From Candidatus Woesearchaeota archaeon (GTDB lineage: Archaea; Nanobdellota; Nanobdellia; Woesearchaeales; JAHWIC01), in assembly GCA_019322485.1 (NCBI GenBank), contig JAHWIK010000002.1:123487-187486 (forward strand): 64,000 nucleotides of DNA, written 5' to 3'. The notes under the pieces are model-generated. The model had not been told where the DNA came from and made no database searches. It saw nothing but the letters and a program-made list of their open reading frames with translations. The first letter of the stretch is position 1. The number at the start of each line of letters is the position of its first letter. The translations under genes and the position numbers were made by a program. Below are positions 7,084 through 15,759 of this stretch, piece after piece.

Positions 7084-8230
7084 AGCCAAACATACGCATA
7101 TAATCTTCGCCTTCTAACTTCTCTTCTTTTTTTACCTTCTCAACAGCCTTTAACAAATCATTCTTAAATATCTTGCTTCTATTCTCCCTTATCGCAAAAT
7201 AACCAGCTTCTGTGCATACAGCATGTATCTCTGCACCTGAGAAGTTCTCCATCTTTTCTACAATATTATTAAAGTTGATGTCCTTATCAAGGGTCATATT
7301 TGATGTGTGTATGCTTAATATCTGCAGCCTTGCTTCTTTATTTGGAACAGGGATGTGTATAAGCCTGTCTAACCTTCCAGGTCTTGTAACAGCAGGATCC
7401 AAGATATCTTTCCTGTTAGTAGCGCCTATTATTTTTACATTGTCTAATGCCTTAAACCCATCCAGTTCAGCCAATAACTGCATAAAGGTTCTATTAACCT
7501 CACGCTCGCCGCTTGTCCCAATCTCCATCCTTTTTGCAGCCAATGAATCTATCTCATCAATAAACACAATAGATGGGGCTTTTTTACGCGCAAGCTCAAA
7601 TATCTCCTTAACCAGTTTAGCCCCCTCTCCAATGAATTTTTGGACTAACTCAGAACCAACAATCTCAATAAAAGTAGAATTTGTTGAAGCAGCAACAGCT
7701 TTAGCAAGCAGGGTTTTTCCAGTTCCTGGCGGGCCGTAAAGCAAAACACCTTTTGGAGGCACAATCCCAATCCTTTTGAAGAGATTTGGCTTCAGTAACG
7801 GGAGCTCAACAACCTCTTTTATCTCCCTAGCCTGTTGCTGCAACCCACCTATGTCTTCCCAGCTTACAGTTGGCTTTTCAACAATGACAAACTTTTCAAC
7901 ATTAAACTTTCTTGAAATATCTAGTTTTTTCAATACAGTTAGATTCTTTTGTTCAGAAAGAACCATATCACCTGGCTTTAAATTAGTGCATTCACCTGAG
8001 ACATTAACAGAAAACTGATTGCCATTTGGAATTCTTATTATGGCAGAATCTTTATCAACCAGTTCCCTTATCTCGCAAACCATAAGAGGAGGACTTTTAA
8101 ACCTATCAAGTTCTGTTTTAAGGTTATTTACTGTTTCTTTAAGAACCCGGTTTTCTTCCTCTAACTGGTTGCTGTCAGCAGTGTATCGGTAAATGACGCT
8201 GTCGAGAATGTTCTTACCATTTACTTTCAT
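7082..8230 (-). CDS. pan: Proteasome-activating nucleotidase PAN
   Basis: This 382-aa AAA+ ATPase unfolds proteins and feeds them to the 20S proteasome. Order: N-terminal coiled coil (about residues 18-46), OB domain (about 50-110), AAA+ module with Walker A GPPGTGKT (166-173), Walker B IVFIDEID (221-228), and the second region of homology with ATNR and RPGRLDR. The C-terminus is M-F-G, which resembles the HbYX proteasome-docking motif with Phe replacing Tyr. No proteasome subunit lies in this window. A related 19S-like or other AAA ATPase is possible, but the coiled-coil/OB/AAA order is diagnostic of PAN. Confidence 0.94.
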   Translation of the reverse strand: MKVNGKNILDSVIYRYTADSNQLEEENRVLKETVNNLKTELDRFKSPPLMVCEIRELVDKDSAIIRIPNGNQFSVNVSGECTNLKPGDMVLSEQKNLTVLKKLDISRKFNVEKFVIVEKPTVSWEDIGGLQQQAREIKEVVELPLLKPNLFKRIGIVPPKGVLLYGPPGTGKTLLAKAVAASTNSTFIEIVGSELVQKFIGEGAKLVKEIFELARKKAPSIVFIDEIDSLAAKRMEIGTSGEREVNRTFMQLLAELDGFKALDNVKIIGATNRKDILDPAVTRPGRLDRLIHIPVPNKEARLQILSIHTSNMTLDKDINFNNIVEKMENFSGAEIHAVCTEAGYFAIRENRSKIFKNDLLKAVEKVKKEEKLEGEDYMRMFG

Positions 8231-8273
8231 TCTGAAAAAAATGGAGTAAAGCGGAGTTTAAATAGCTTTGCTT

Positions 8274-9197
8274 TCAAAAAATTTTTCCATTTTTCGCAAT
8301 CAATTTCCCGTCGATAAACACTGTGGGTTTAGAAAAAACACAATCTAGATGAAAAGGAACATTTAGTCTTCCGCCAAAAGAAATATTGTTTCCAAAAGCA
8401 ATATGCGCAGTTCCCAAAACCTTTTCATCTTCTAAGGTAGTTCCTTTTGCCCTGGCCTTTGGATTGCTTCCAATGCCAAATTCAGCAACATTCGCATATC
8501 TTTTGTTTTTTATAATCTTCCTTAACTTAGGCGCCCTTCCTTTTATCTTAACAATCTGTCCATTAACAATGTCAATAATTATTTTAACCTTTCCACATCC
8601 TTTATCCACCACTAATCTTCCATTGGTCGTCCCTTCTAAAGGAGCTAAGCAAGCCTCACCAGCTGGTAAATTTCCAAACCTTCCTTTTTTATCATAAATC
8701 CCATTATCATCAAGACATTTTCTTCCTTTTATGCTGAAACTTAGTCTAGTTCCAAGTTTATTCTCAACCAAAACAGCTCTGCCTCTTGTCAAGATCTTGC
8801 AGAGTTTTTTATTCAGCCTTAAAATCTTATTATAATCAACATCTACACATCTTTTTATTATATCTGGGGTAATTCCCGGCATAGAAGCAATCCTTGCTCC
8901 TGCTTTGCATGCATTCTTTCTTGCCTTTGTGTGGCTTAAAGAAATTGTAGTTATAAGCAGGGCAACATCAGAATTCTTTAACTCTTTAGCAGCATTAGCA
9001 TGCGGTTCTTCGCCATGAATCTTTCCAATAGGAATCTCAATTAATTTGCATTTATCACTTATTTTTTGAGCTTCTTCCAGGAAAACCAAGGCAATGCCTT
9101 TCTTTTTCTTGTCAGTGATTATCAAGAATTTTTCTCTTTTCTTTAATCCCATACACTTAATTAAAGCGGTTTTTGCCGCACTTTTAATAGAACTCAT
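8274..9197 (-). CDS. M29-like aminopeptidase (AmpS family), short form
   Basis: This 307-aa protein belongs to the AmpS/aminopeptidase T group (M29), metallo-aminopeptidases that trim N-terminal residues. Likely metal ligands are all present: Glu in PAGEACLAP, Glu in AEFGIGSNP, His in LGTAHIAFG, and His/Asp in PFHLDCVF. At 307 aa it is shorter than classical M29 enzymes (about 370-410 aa), mainly in the N-terminal domain. I chose the ATG at 9197, one base after the upstream stop; a TTG at 9206 would add three residues. It closes a peptidase operon with a longer M29 paralogue and an M24 peptidase. Confidence 0.82.
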   Translation of the reverse strand: MSSIKSAAKTALIKCMGLKKREKFLIITDKKKKGIALVFLEEAQKISDKCKLIEIPIGKIHGEEPHANAAKELKNSDVALLITTISLSHTKARKNACKAGARIASMPGITPDIIKRCVDVDYNKILRLNKKLCKILTRGRAVLVENKLGTRLSFSIKGRKCLDDNGIYDKKGRFGNLPAGEACLAPLEGTTNGRLVVDKGCGKVKIIIDIVNGQIVKIKGRAPKLRKIIKNKRYANVAEFGIGSNPKARAKGTTLEDEKVLGTAHIAFGNNISFGGRLNVPFHLDCVFSKPTVFIDGKLIAKNGKIF

Positions 9198-9198
9198 C

Positions 9199-10983
9199 TT
9201 AAACAACTAAATTTCCCTTCTTGATGACCCAATGGATTTTATGTTTTTTATCTATACCATAGATATCAAGTTTTTGCTTTGGAGAATTAACAACAATATC
9301 CCAATGATAAACTGTTTTCCTCTCAGGCTCAAAACCCAGGCCAAGAGCAACATGAATCATCTTTGCAATCTTTTCATTTACAATAAGATAATCGCATAAC
9401 TTAGCCTTTGGGTTTGTGTTAACTGCAAACTCACCTACTTTTCTAAAGTTCTTCTTATAAATCTCAATAACCTCTTTTGGAAGGCTTTTATGCTCCTCGT
9501 AATTTCTTATCTTCTCTCTTCCTTCATCCAGCTGTTTCTTCATCTCTTCCCTTATCTTGGCAGGAGCCTTTATTATCTTGTAGCCTTTTTTCCTGTCAAA
9601 TCCGACCACTATCGGCTTGCCTGGAGGAATAACATAGCTCTGGTCAATGTTTATAACAACATCACCAACCATAGTGCCTTCAACTCTTGTTGGAGTAACA
9701 AATGCCTCTCCGCTTGGGAAATTAGCATAGCTTCCTGCCTTTATGCCAGTTCTTTTGAAATATTCCTGGTCAACCTTTGACCTCACATCACAATCACTGC
9801 TTATGAAATATTTTCTTTCACCATCCTCCTTTACCAGCCCTACTTTAAAATCAGTCTTATAACCATCAACCTGTTTGCCAACAACCCTTATCCACTCGCA
9901 CTTATTGAAAATATTCCTGACCTTATCGCTTTTTTTCCTTAGCTTATTGTAATCTATATTGCAGGTTTCAATGAAAATATCTATTGGCAGTGTTTCTGTT
10001 ATTGCATATCTCATCATCGGGTCTCTGCTCTCAAACCTGGTTTGCGGCGAATAAGGGTCCTTTAGCATCAGCTGTCCAGGGGAGCTCCATCTTGTTTTTT
10101 TATCAAGAGACGGGTAGCCAATATTTTCCCCAAAGAAATGCTTGCCAAAATACCCCTTTCCATGAATGCCAAAAGCAGCATCAGATGCTTCAAGCCTATC
10201 TATTTTCAGGAGCTTGGAAAATTCCTTAAATCGTTTGAATACCTCCTCATCAACCTCTTTGTCAAGTTCGCATCCCCTTAAAGTAGCCATTAGGTCTGCT
10301 GTTCTAACTGCCTTTGCAAGCTGGGAAAACCTGCATGTAGAAGTTCCTAGGCTTACCTTAGCCTTAAACTTCTTTGCTGCAGTGCCCATTGCCAGGGCTA
10401 TTGAGTAAGAATCAAGATAATCCTCAAGTGGAAGTTCCATATTCTTTTTTGCAGGCATCAAAACAAAACCAATACTAACCTTCTCACCCTTCTTTAATGC
10501 ATAGCCGTCTCTCCATATCCGTTTTGCAGTCCCCAGCAATTCATTCCATCTGTATCTCCTATGCCACTTATATTTATATTTCAAATCAATAGTGCCTGAG
10601 AAATGTTCTTTTTCAGCTATTAACACTATATCGGGCTTTTTGAAAATCTCCTTAAACCTTCTGTTTCCAACCCTTTTATTGACGCTTCTTATAAAACGCA
10701 ATAATGCCTCCACCTTCCTGGTTTTTAGCTTCTTAACAAGGTCTCTGTAGACATACCAAACATCCTTCAGGACCTCTAGATTATGGTTTTTACTCCCTTT
10801 TACAACTACATGAATATCACCATTAAGTTCATGAATTGCCCTGGATAAGGGAGCTAAAGAATAAAATGCCTTTTTGTTTTTGATATCAAGAATTATGAGG
10901 GTAACCTTATTTTCTACCTTGCCTTTCAATTTCTCAATATATCCATTTACTTCTTTATAGAACGTTTTATCATTGTATTTCAA
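9199..10983 (-). CDS. M29-like aminopeptidase, long form
   Basis: This 594-aa protein carries the M29 core in its C-terminal half: PSGEAFVTPTRVEGT (about 428-442), VGEFAVNTNPKA, IHVALGLG and YHWDIVV, which supply the Glu, Glu, His and His/Asp metal ligands seen in the shorter paralogue downstream. The N-terminal roughly 170 residues are extra relative to classical M29 proteins and I do not recognise them. The start overlaps the M24 gene stop by 4 bases, and its own stop is one base before the next ATG, so the three genes form one tightly coupled peptidase operon. Confidence 0.78.
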   Translation of the reverse strand: MKYNDKTFYKEVNGYIEKLKGKVENKVTLIILDIKNKKAFYSLAPLSRAIHELNGDIHVVVKGSKNHNLEVLKDVWYVYRDLVKKLKTRKVEALLRFIRSVNKRVGNRRFKEIFKKPDIVLIAEKEHFSGTIDLKYKYKWHRRYRWNELLGTAKRIWRDGYALKKGEKVSIGFVLMPAKKNMELPLEDYLDSYSIALAMGTAAKKFKAKVSLGTSTCRFSQLAKAVRTADLMATLRGCELDKEVDEEVFKRFKEFSKLLKIDRLEASDAAFGIHGKGYFGKHFFGENIGYPSLDKKTRWSSPGQLMLKDPYSPQTRFESRDPMMRYAITETLPIDIFIETCNIDYNKLRKKSDKVRNIFNKCEWIRVVGKQVDGYKTDFKVGLVKEDGERKYFISSDCDVRSKVDQEYFKRTGIKAGSYANFPSGEAFVTPTRVEGTMVGDVVINIDQSYVIPPGKPIVVGFDRKKGYKIIKAPAKIREEMKKQLDEGREKIRNYEEHKSLPKEVIEIYKKNFRKVGEFAVNTNPKAKLCDYLIVNEKIAKMIHVALGLGFEPERKTVYHWDIVVNSPKQKLDIYGIDKKHKIHWVIKKGNLVV

Positions 10984-12053
10984 TTTATTATCACCATTTT
11001 CTTTGGAATTTTAGTCAAAACAAGAGCCTTGTTTTCGAGATATACTGTATCCTCAATTCTTATCCCGAATCTTTTTTCAAAATATATTCCTGGTTCAATT
11101 GTAAAAACCATTCCATTTTTTAATTTATCCTTTGAATCCTCCCTTAGGTTTGGCAGTTCGTGAATGTCAACCCCTAAACCATGGCCAAGCCCGTGTATGA
11201 AATTTTTAGAATACCTTCCTAAACTATCATTAACAAATTTGAATGCATCTCCACCCACCATATCTGTTTTTACTCTTTTAATGGCATCCATTTGAATCTT
11301 CAATAAGAATTCATAAATCTCAATGTCCCTTTTTGCAGGCTTTCCAATAAATATTGTTCTTGTCGTGTCAGAGCAATAACCCTTATACTTAACACCAAAA
11401 TCAATCACACAGAATCCTTTTCTCAGCTTAATGTTCTCCGGGACATAATGAGACATACTTCCTGCATGCCCTGATGCGACTATTGGCTTAAATGCAAGTT
11501 CACACCCAAGTTTTTTCGTTTCAAACTCCAAAAATGCAGCTACCTCTGATTCTGTCTTAAACCTCTTAAACTGCCCAAAACATTTTTTCAGTATGTTATC
11601 AGAAATTGCACACGCCTTTTTTATATTCTTTAACTCACCCTCTTTTTTAAATTCCCTTAACTCAAAACAAATCCCAGAAACATCGACTGTTTTTGACTTT
11701 CTAAAATATTTTTTGAGTGCCTTATGCTCTCTTAAAGTCAGGCTTCCTTTGTCAATGCCTATTTTTTTCAATCTTATTCTATTCTTCTTAACAATAGTGG
11801 CAATATATTCGAGCAATCTCTTCTTCTTTTTCGGGGCATAAACCTTCATGCCGCATTTTTTTGCCCGCTCATAGTCTAATAAAGGGGCAACAAGAAATGG
11901 CCTCTTGTTTTTTGGTATAATTAATGCGCCAATCCCTTCAAAGCCGCTAAAATAGAACAAATTTGAATCTAACCTTGTTGTATCTAGATTTAAGAAAACA
12001 GCAAAATCAACGCCCTTTTTAGCAAGCTCTGCTTTAAACTGGTTCAACCTCAT
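10980..12053 (-). CDS. M24 family Xaa-Pro aminopeptidase
   Basis: This 357-aa protein fits the M24 pita-bread fold of X-Pro dipeptidases and aminopeptidase P. The N-terminal creatinase-like domain covers about 1-120; the catalytic domain has the full metal-ligand set: Asp in VIDFGVKYKG, Asp in CSDTTRTIF, His in HGLGHGLGVDIHE, Glu in FTIEPG and Glu in RIEDTVYL. It is first in a three-gene peptidase operon (with two M29 paralogues) that would degrade peptides released by the proteasome. It shares a 44-bp divergent promoter with an M16 peptidase. Confidence 0.93.
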   Translation of the reverse strand: MRLNQFKAELAKKGVDFAVFLNLDTTRLDSNLFYFSGFEGIGALIIPKNKRPFLVAPLLDYERAKKCGMKVYAPKKKKRLLEYIATIVKKNRIRLKKIGIDKGSLTLREHKALKKYFRKSKTVDVSGICFELREFKKEGELKNIKKACAISDNILKKCFGQFKRFKTESEVAAFLEFETKKLGCELAFKPIVASGHAGSMSHYVPENIKLRKGFCVIDFGVKYKGYCSDTTRTIFIGKPAKRDIEIYEFLLKIQMDAIKRVKTDMVGGDAFKFVNDSLGRYSKNFIHGLGHGLGVDIHELPNLREDSKDKLKNGMVFTIEPGIYFEKRFGIRIEDTVYLENKALVLTKIPKKMVIIN

Positions 12054-12097
12054 TTTTTCAGTAAAGATTAAATATAACTTAAAAACCTTTCCTATAT
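12054..12097. promoter_or_regulatory. Divergent promoter between M24 and M16 peptidase genes
   Basis: This 44-bp spacer must hold both promoters. On the plus strand TTAAATATAAC at about 12067-12077 lies about 25 nt before the M16 ATG at 12098, so that transcript would be leaderless. Divergent promoters this close overlap, so the two peptidase units may be regulated together. Confidence 0.4.
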
Positions 12098-13309
12098 ATG
12101 AAAAAGGTGATTCTGAATAATGGATTAACTGTGGTTATTGTTAAGAAGCCGACCGATTCAGTAGCATTTATGGCAACCGCAAAGGCTGGTTCTAATCATG
12201 AAACCAAATCTCAAAGCGGTATCTCCCATTTTGTCGAGCACATGCTCTTTGAAGGAACTAAGCGCAGGCCATCAGCAAGGCTGATAGCGAATGAAATAGA
12301 GAGCATTGGCGGAGAAATAAATGCATACACCTCAACAGAGCGCACAAGCTTCTACACAAAGGTCCTTGGCAAACATTTTGACCGCGGCTTGGATATAATA
12401 ACAGATATAATCCAAAATCCGTTGTTTGACCCAAAGATGATTGAAAAAGAACGCAGGATAATCTTAAAAGAAATAAACATGGTGACTGACGAACCGAGAT
12501 TCCACCAGTGGATATTGTTCCAAAAGACGCTGTTCAAAAAACACCCAACCAAGAATCCAACCTACGGCACAATCAAGGCAGTTAAAAGCATGACCAGAAA
12601 AGACCTACTCACCTACTACAAGGAACATTATAAGCCGAATAACATTGTTCTTACCATTGTCGGCAGTGTCGATAAAAAAGCAATAAAAAAAATAAACGAC
12701 AAATTAGAAAATTTCAATCCCGGGAAAATAAAAAGATTAAAACAAATAAAAGAACCAAAACAAAAAAGGCCAGTAAAATCTACAGAAAAAAGGAGGATAC
12801 TCAGTTCTTATCTGGTTTTTGGGTATAAAACACCCGTGAGGATAAGTAATGAGAGCTATGTCCTTGACGTTGTCAGGGCTATCCTTGGCAGAGGCCAGTC
12901 TGGCAAGATATTTGATGAAATAAGAAACAAGCGTGGCTTGGCCTATGATGTTGGCGTGCATTTTGAGCCTGCACTTGACTATGGTTATTTTGCAGTCCAC
13001 GTGAACACAGACAAAAAGAACATCAACAAGTGCGTAAAAATAATCCTTGAAGAATTCAAAAAACTGAAAAATATATCAGATAAAGAGTTGAAAGAAGCAA
13101 AGGACTATCTCGAAGGAGAGTTCTACTTGCAGAACGAGGATAATTACCAATATGCCGACCAGCTAGGCTTCTGGGAACTTGTAAAGGATTCAAAATTAAT
13201 GAACGAATACATAAAGAAAATAAAGAAGGTAACCAAGAAAGATATCAATGGGGTTGTTGACAAGTATCTCGGAAAGAATTACGCTATGGCAGTAATAGAA
13301 CAATCGTGA
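12098..13309 (+). CDS. M16 family zinc peptidase (pitrilysin-like)
   Basis: This 403-aa protein is a single-cassette M16 peptidase of the processing-peptidase type. It has the inverted zinc motif His-44-Phe-Val-Glu-47-His-48 (SHFVEHMLF) and the distal ligand Glu-125 exactly 76 residues later (LKEINM), so the active site looks intact. The C-terminal half has the usual GRGQSGKIFDEIRNKRGLAYDVG region. M16 peptidases are common in bacteria and less so in archaea, so transfer from bacteria is possible. It is divergent from the M24/M29 operon, and its stop abuts the tyrS stop with no spacer. Confidence 0.92.
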   Translation: MKKVILNNGLTVVIVKKPTDSVAFMATAKAGSNHETKSQSGISHFVEHMLFEGTKRRPSARLIANEIESIGGEINAYTSTERTSFYTKVLGKHFDRGLDIITDIIQNPLFDPKMIEKERRIILKEINMVTDEPRFHQWILFQKTLFKKHPTKNPTYGTIKAVKSMTRKDLLTYYKEHYKPNNIVLTIVGSVDKKAIKKINDKLENFNPGKIKRLKQIKEPKQKRPVKSTEKRRILSSYLVFGYKTPVRISNESYVLDVVRAILGRGQSGKIFDEIRNKRGLAYDVGVHFEPALDYGYFAVHVNTDKKNINKCVKIILEEFKKLKNISDKELKEAKDYLEGEFYLQNEDNYQYADQLGFWELVKDSKLMNEYIKKIKKVTKKDINGVVDKYLGKNYAMAVIEQS

Positions 13310-14386
13310 TTATCTTGTTATCTCAAAACCTTTAACTGTTTTTAACAGCTCTTTTGCCTTGCTGTTCTCCTCAAAATGGTCTCTTACTGGTTTTATCAAT
13401 CCATTTATGTATCCTGCAACTGCCTGCTTAAGGTCCATTGGATGAAGCTCTTTCTTCTCAAAAATATTCTTTAATTCATCATAGCTGGCAAACTCAAGGT
13501 CACCGCCAAACTTAGCAGGCCTTTCAATCTTTAGTGCACCAACCTTCTCAAAAATAAGATACTTGCAGTATTCCAGCACAGGATTCTCTTCAACAATACC
13601 TTCAGGACAATAAGCCTTGTTGAGTTTCCTTTTGATGTCATCCTCAGAGTCAGTCATGAATATCGCGCTATCAGGCTTTGATTTACTCATCTTTAGTTCA
13701 ATGCCCCTATCAGCACCCTTCAACTCAGTTGCAGGCGGCTTTCCTAAGCCCATTAGCATATGATGTGAAACAACAACTGGCTTGTTAAAGCCTAGCTTCG
13801 GAGCAACCTCTCTTGCAAGCATGTTTACCTTGCGTTGATCCATGCCAAGCTGTGTTATATCAGCCTTAAGATGAAAGATATCAGCGCATTGCATGCATGG
13901 ATAAAATATCTGGGCTGCGCTTAAGGACTCAGATTCTTTTCTCCCCATTATCTGCGCGCATCTTGTTATTCGCTTTACAGAATTCATCCTTCCAATACTG
14001 ACAACCTTTTTCCAATATTCATCATCATTCATAACATCCTTTGCCCAAATAAACTCCACACCCTTCATATCCATACCGCAGGCTTTCCATACCTCAATCA
14101 AATACTTGCCTACAGTTTGTATCTTCTCAAGGTCACCGCCAAGCTTGTTGTTCATCCACCCAAACCAGTCAGCAACCAGCATCTTAAACCTGCAACCTGC
14201 CTTAATCATTTTATTGATGTTAATGGTCCTTAGAATTCCTTGTGCAATATGTATGTTGCCAGAAGGCTCAAAACCATCGTAAGCAACAGGATGCTCATTA
14301 GTCTGAAGCAGGCTTTTCAGTTCTTCTTCTGTTACAATCTCTTCTCCAACCTGTTTTATTAGCTCTATCCTTTTAGTTATGTCCAT
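13310..14386 (-). CDS. tyrS: Tyrosyl-tRNA synthetase
   Basis: This 358-aa class I synthetase charges tRNA-Tyr. It has the HIGH-like signature HIAQG (46-50) and a perfect KMSKS (232-236). VAYDGFEPSG and GMDQRKVNMLAREVAP are typical of the archaeal/eukaryotic TyrRS form, which lacks the bacterial S4-like tail. I chose the ATG at 14386: a TATA-like TTTATATAATA lies about 25 nt upstream and the protein then begins MDITKRIEL, as expected. The reading frame stays open upstream to 14479, but that would cover the promoter. Confidence 0.95.
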   Translation of the reverse strand: MDITKRIELIKQVGEEIVTEEELKSLLQTNEHPVAYDGFEPSGNIHIAQGILRTININKMIKAGCRFKMLVADWFGWMNNKLGGDLEKIQTVGKYLIEVWKACGMDMKGVEFIWAKDVMNDDEYWKKVVSIGRMNSVKRITRCAQIMGRKESESLSAAQIFYPCMQCADIFHLKADITQLGMDQRKVNMLAREVAPKLGFNKPVVVSHHMLMGLGKPPATELKGADRGIELKMSKSKPDSAIFMTDSEDDIKRKLNKAYCPEGIVEENPVLEYCKYLIFEKVGALKIERPAKFGGDLEFASYDELKNIFEKKELHPMDLKQAVAGYINGLIKPVRDHFEENSKAKELLKTVKGFEITR

Positions 14387-14517
14387 AGCTTTAGAATATT
14401 TTAACCTTATTATATAAACATTTTCATCAGCAATTATTCTTTTCAATATAGAAAGTAAAAAATACCACTGGTCAACCACGCGTAAGCTATTTAAACAACA
14501 AAATCAACCCAGTAAAT
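14387..14517. promoter_or_regulatory. Divergent promoter region tyrS / cas4-like
   Basis: The minus-strand TATA element (TTTATATAATA) lies at about 14407-14417 before tyrS. On the plus strand CTATTTAAAC at about 14487-14496 lies about 25 nt before the cas4-like ATG at 14518. Both genes appear leaderless. I saw no strong inverted repeat in the 131 bp. Confidence 0.45.
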
Positions 14518-15369
14518 ATGCTTATATCAGTTACAACTCTATCTGGCTATTTATACTGCCAAAGGAAATTATTCTTAACAAATGTTCTTGGTTTAGTTGA
14601 AATACCAAAAGAGGTTTTGGTTAAGGGCTCTCTAAGGCATGAAACATATGATAACATCAATAAGATTGAGGAAGAACTTGTTAAAAGCATAACAAAGAAA
14701 CCAACCCTGGCAGCATTAACCAAGAAATACAAAACAAAATATACGGAAATCCTAAAAAATGCCATAGAATCCTATGCAGGCAGGTTAAATGAGCTAAACC
14801 TAGACCAATCTGAAACATTTAACAAAATCCTTCCTTATTTCGTAAAAGAAAGCCAAATAAGGTCCTTAAATTTGTTTAATTTCATCGAAAAAGAAAACCT
14901 TCTTGGAGAAGAACTCTGGCAAAAGCTAACACCCAAAATACGCTCGGAAATAAAAATAATATCCAAGAATCTAAAACTAAAGGGAATCATAGACCAAATA
15001 GAGGTCTGGGATAATCGGCTTGTTCCAGTCGAGTTAAAAACAGGAAAAATGCCCTATGATGGTGTCTGGCCAGGCCACCGCATACAGCTAGGTTGCTATG
15101 CATTACTGCTGGAAGAGAAATATAACTCAAATATAAGATATGGTTATGTGCATTATCTTGACCATGAAGAAAAACGTGTCATATCAATAAACCAATTCTT
15201 AAGGCAAGAGATTAACGATCTGGTAAAAAAGGTTCAGGCCCTTATGGTTTCAAAAGAAGTTCCTGCCCTCTGCGGAAATGAGAACAAATGCAGGGCCTGC
15301 GGTTTAAAGGACACCTGCTCTAATAATACATTAATTCAGAATAAACTGAAGGAAATAATCACTAACTAA
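14518..15369 (+). CDS. Cas4-like RecB-family nuclease (solo)
   Basis: This 283-aa protein fits Cas4, an iron-sulphur PD-(D/E)xK exonuclease. Visible features: Cys-14 in YLYCQRKLF, His-41, Asp-159 in GIIDQIEVW, Glu-172 and Lys-174 in VELKTGK, the QLGCYALLLEE helix (motif Q/Y), and a C-terminal Cys trio Cys-258, Cys-261, Cys-267 that with Cys-14 would hold a 4Fe-4S cluster; Cys-252 is a further nearby Cys. In CRISPR systems Cas4 trims spacer precursors, but no other cas gene or repeat array is present here. A stand-alone role in DNA repair is equally plausible. Length exceeds typical Cas4 (about 200 aa) by an insertion at about 45-140. Confidence 0.82.
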   Translation: MLISVTTLSGYLYCQRKLFLTNVLGLVEIPKEVLVKGSLRHETYDNINKIEEELVKSITKKPTLAALTKKYKTKYTEILKNAIESYAGRLNELNLDQSETFNKILPYFVKESQIRSLNLFNFIEKENLLGEELWQKLTPKIRSEIKIISKNLKLKGIIDQIEVWDNRLVPVELKTGKMPYDGVWPGHRIQLGCYALLLEEKYNSNIRYGYVHYLDHEEKRVISINQFLRQEINDLVKKVQALMVSKEVPALCGNENKCRACGLKDTCSNNTLIQNKLKEIITN

Positions 15370-15441
15370 ATACTATACAGATTCGAAAACTTTAAATATA
15401 ACTTAGGCTATTCAAATTTATAATCTTTGAGTGAGGATAAA

Positions 15442-15705
15442 ATGGCTGAAGAAGAAAAAAAGTTCTCAAAACAACTCATTGGAAAGACTGTTGTTAGTAA
15501 AACAGGAAAGAGATTTGGTGAGGTAGGTGACATAATCTTCGAAACCAGGTCAGGAGAACTAATCCACATGGTCTTATCTAACCCGACACCCTATACAGAA
15601 AAACTTGAGTTAGAAAAGGACAAAGAAAGCAAGATTCTGATACCATTCAGCGCTGTAATTGCTGTTGGCGACTTCATGGTTATTGCCGAAGAAGATATCA
15701 TTTAA
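15442..15705 (+). CDS. PRC-barrel domain protein
   Basis: This 87-aa protein is almost entirely one PRC barrel: KQLIGKTVVSKTGKRFGEVGDIIFE, then strands to the C-terminus. PRC-barrel proteins are small beta-barrels linked to RNA processing, photosynthetic reaction centres and, in archaea, cell division (CdpB-type). I cannot say which applies. I chose the ATG at 15442, preceded by a GTGAGG Shine-Dalgarno; a TTG at 15427 would add five residues. TTTAAATATAAC at about 15391-15402 is a likely TATA box. It stands alone between the cas4-like gene and rfcS. Confidence 0.85.
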   Translation: MAEEEKKFSKQLIGKTVVSKTGKRFGEVGDIIFETRSGELIHMVLSNPTPYTEKLELEKDKESKILIPFSAVIAVGDFMVIAEEDII

Positions 15706-15759
15706 TTCTTTCATCCTTAATCATTAATTATTTAAACTACTCTTTATTCTTAGAACTCA

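Noticed and set aside
14386..14479. N-terminal extension of TyrRS
   Set aside because: It would cover a good TATA box, and the extra residues do not resemble TyrRS.
14518..15369. Possible CRISPR locus suggested by the Cas4-like gene
   Set aside because: I saw no regularly spaced direct repeats and no other cas gene within the window.
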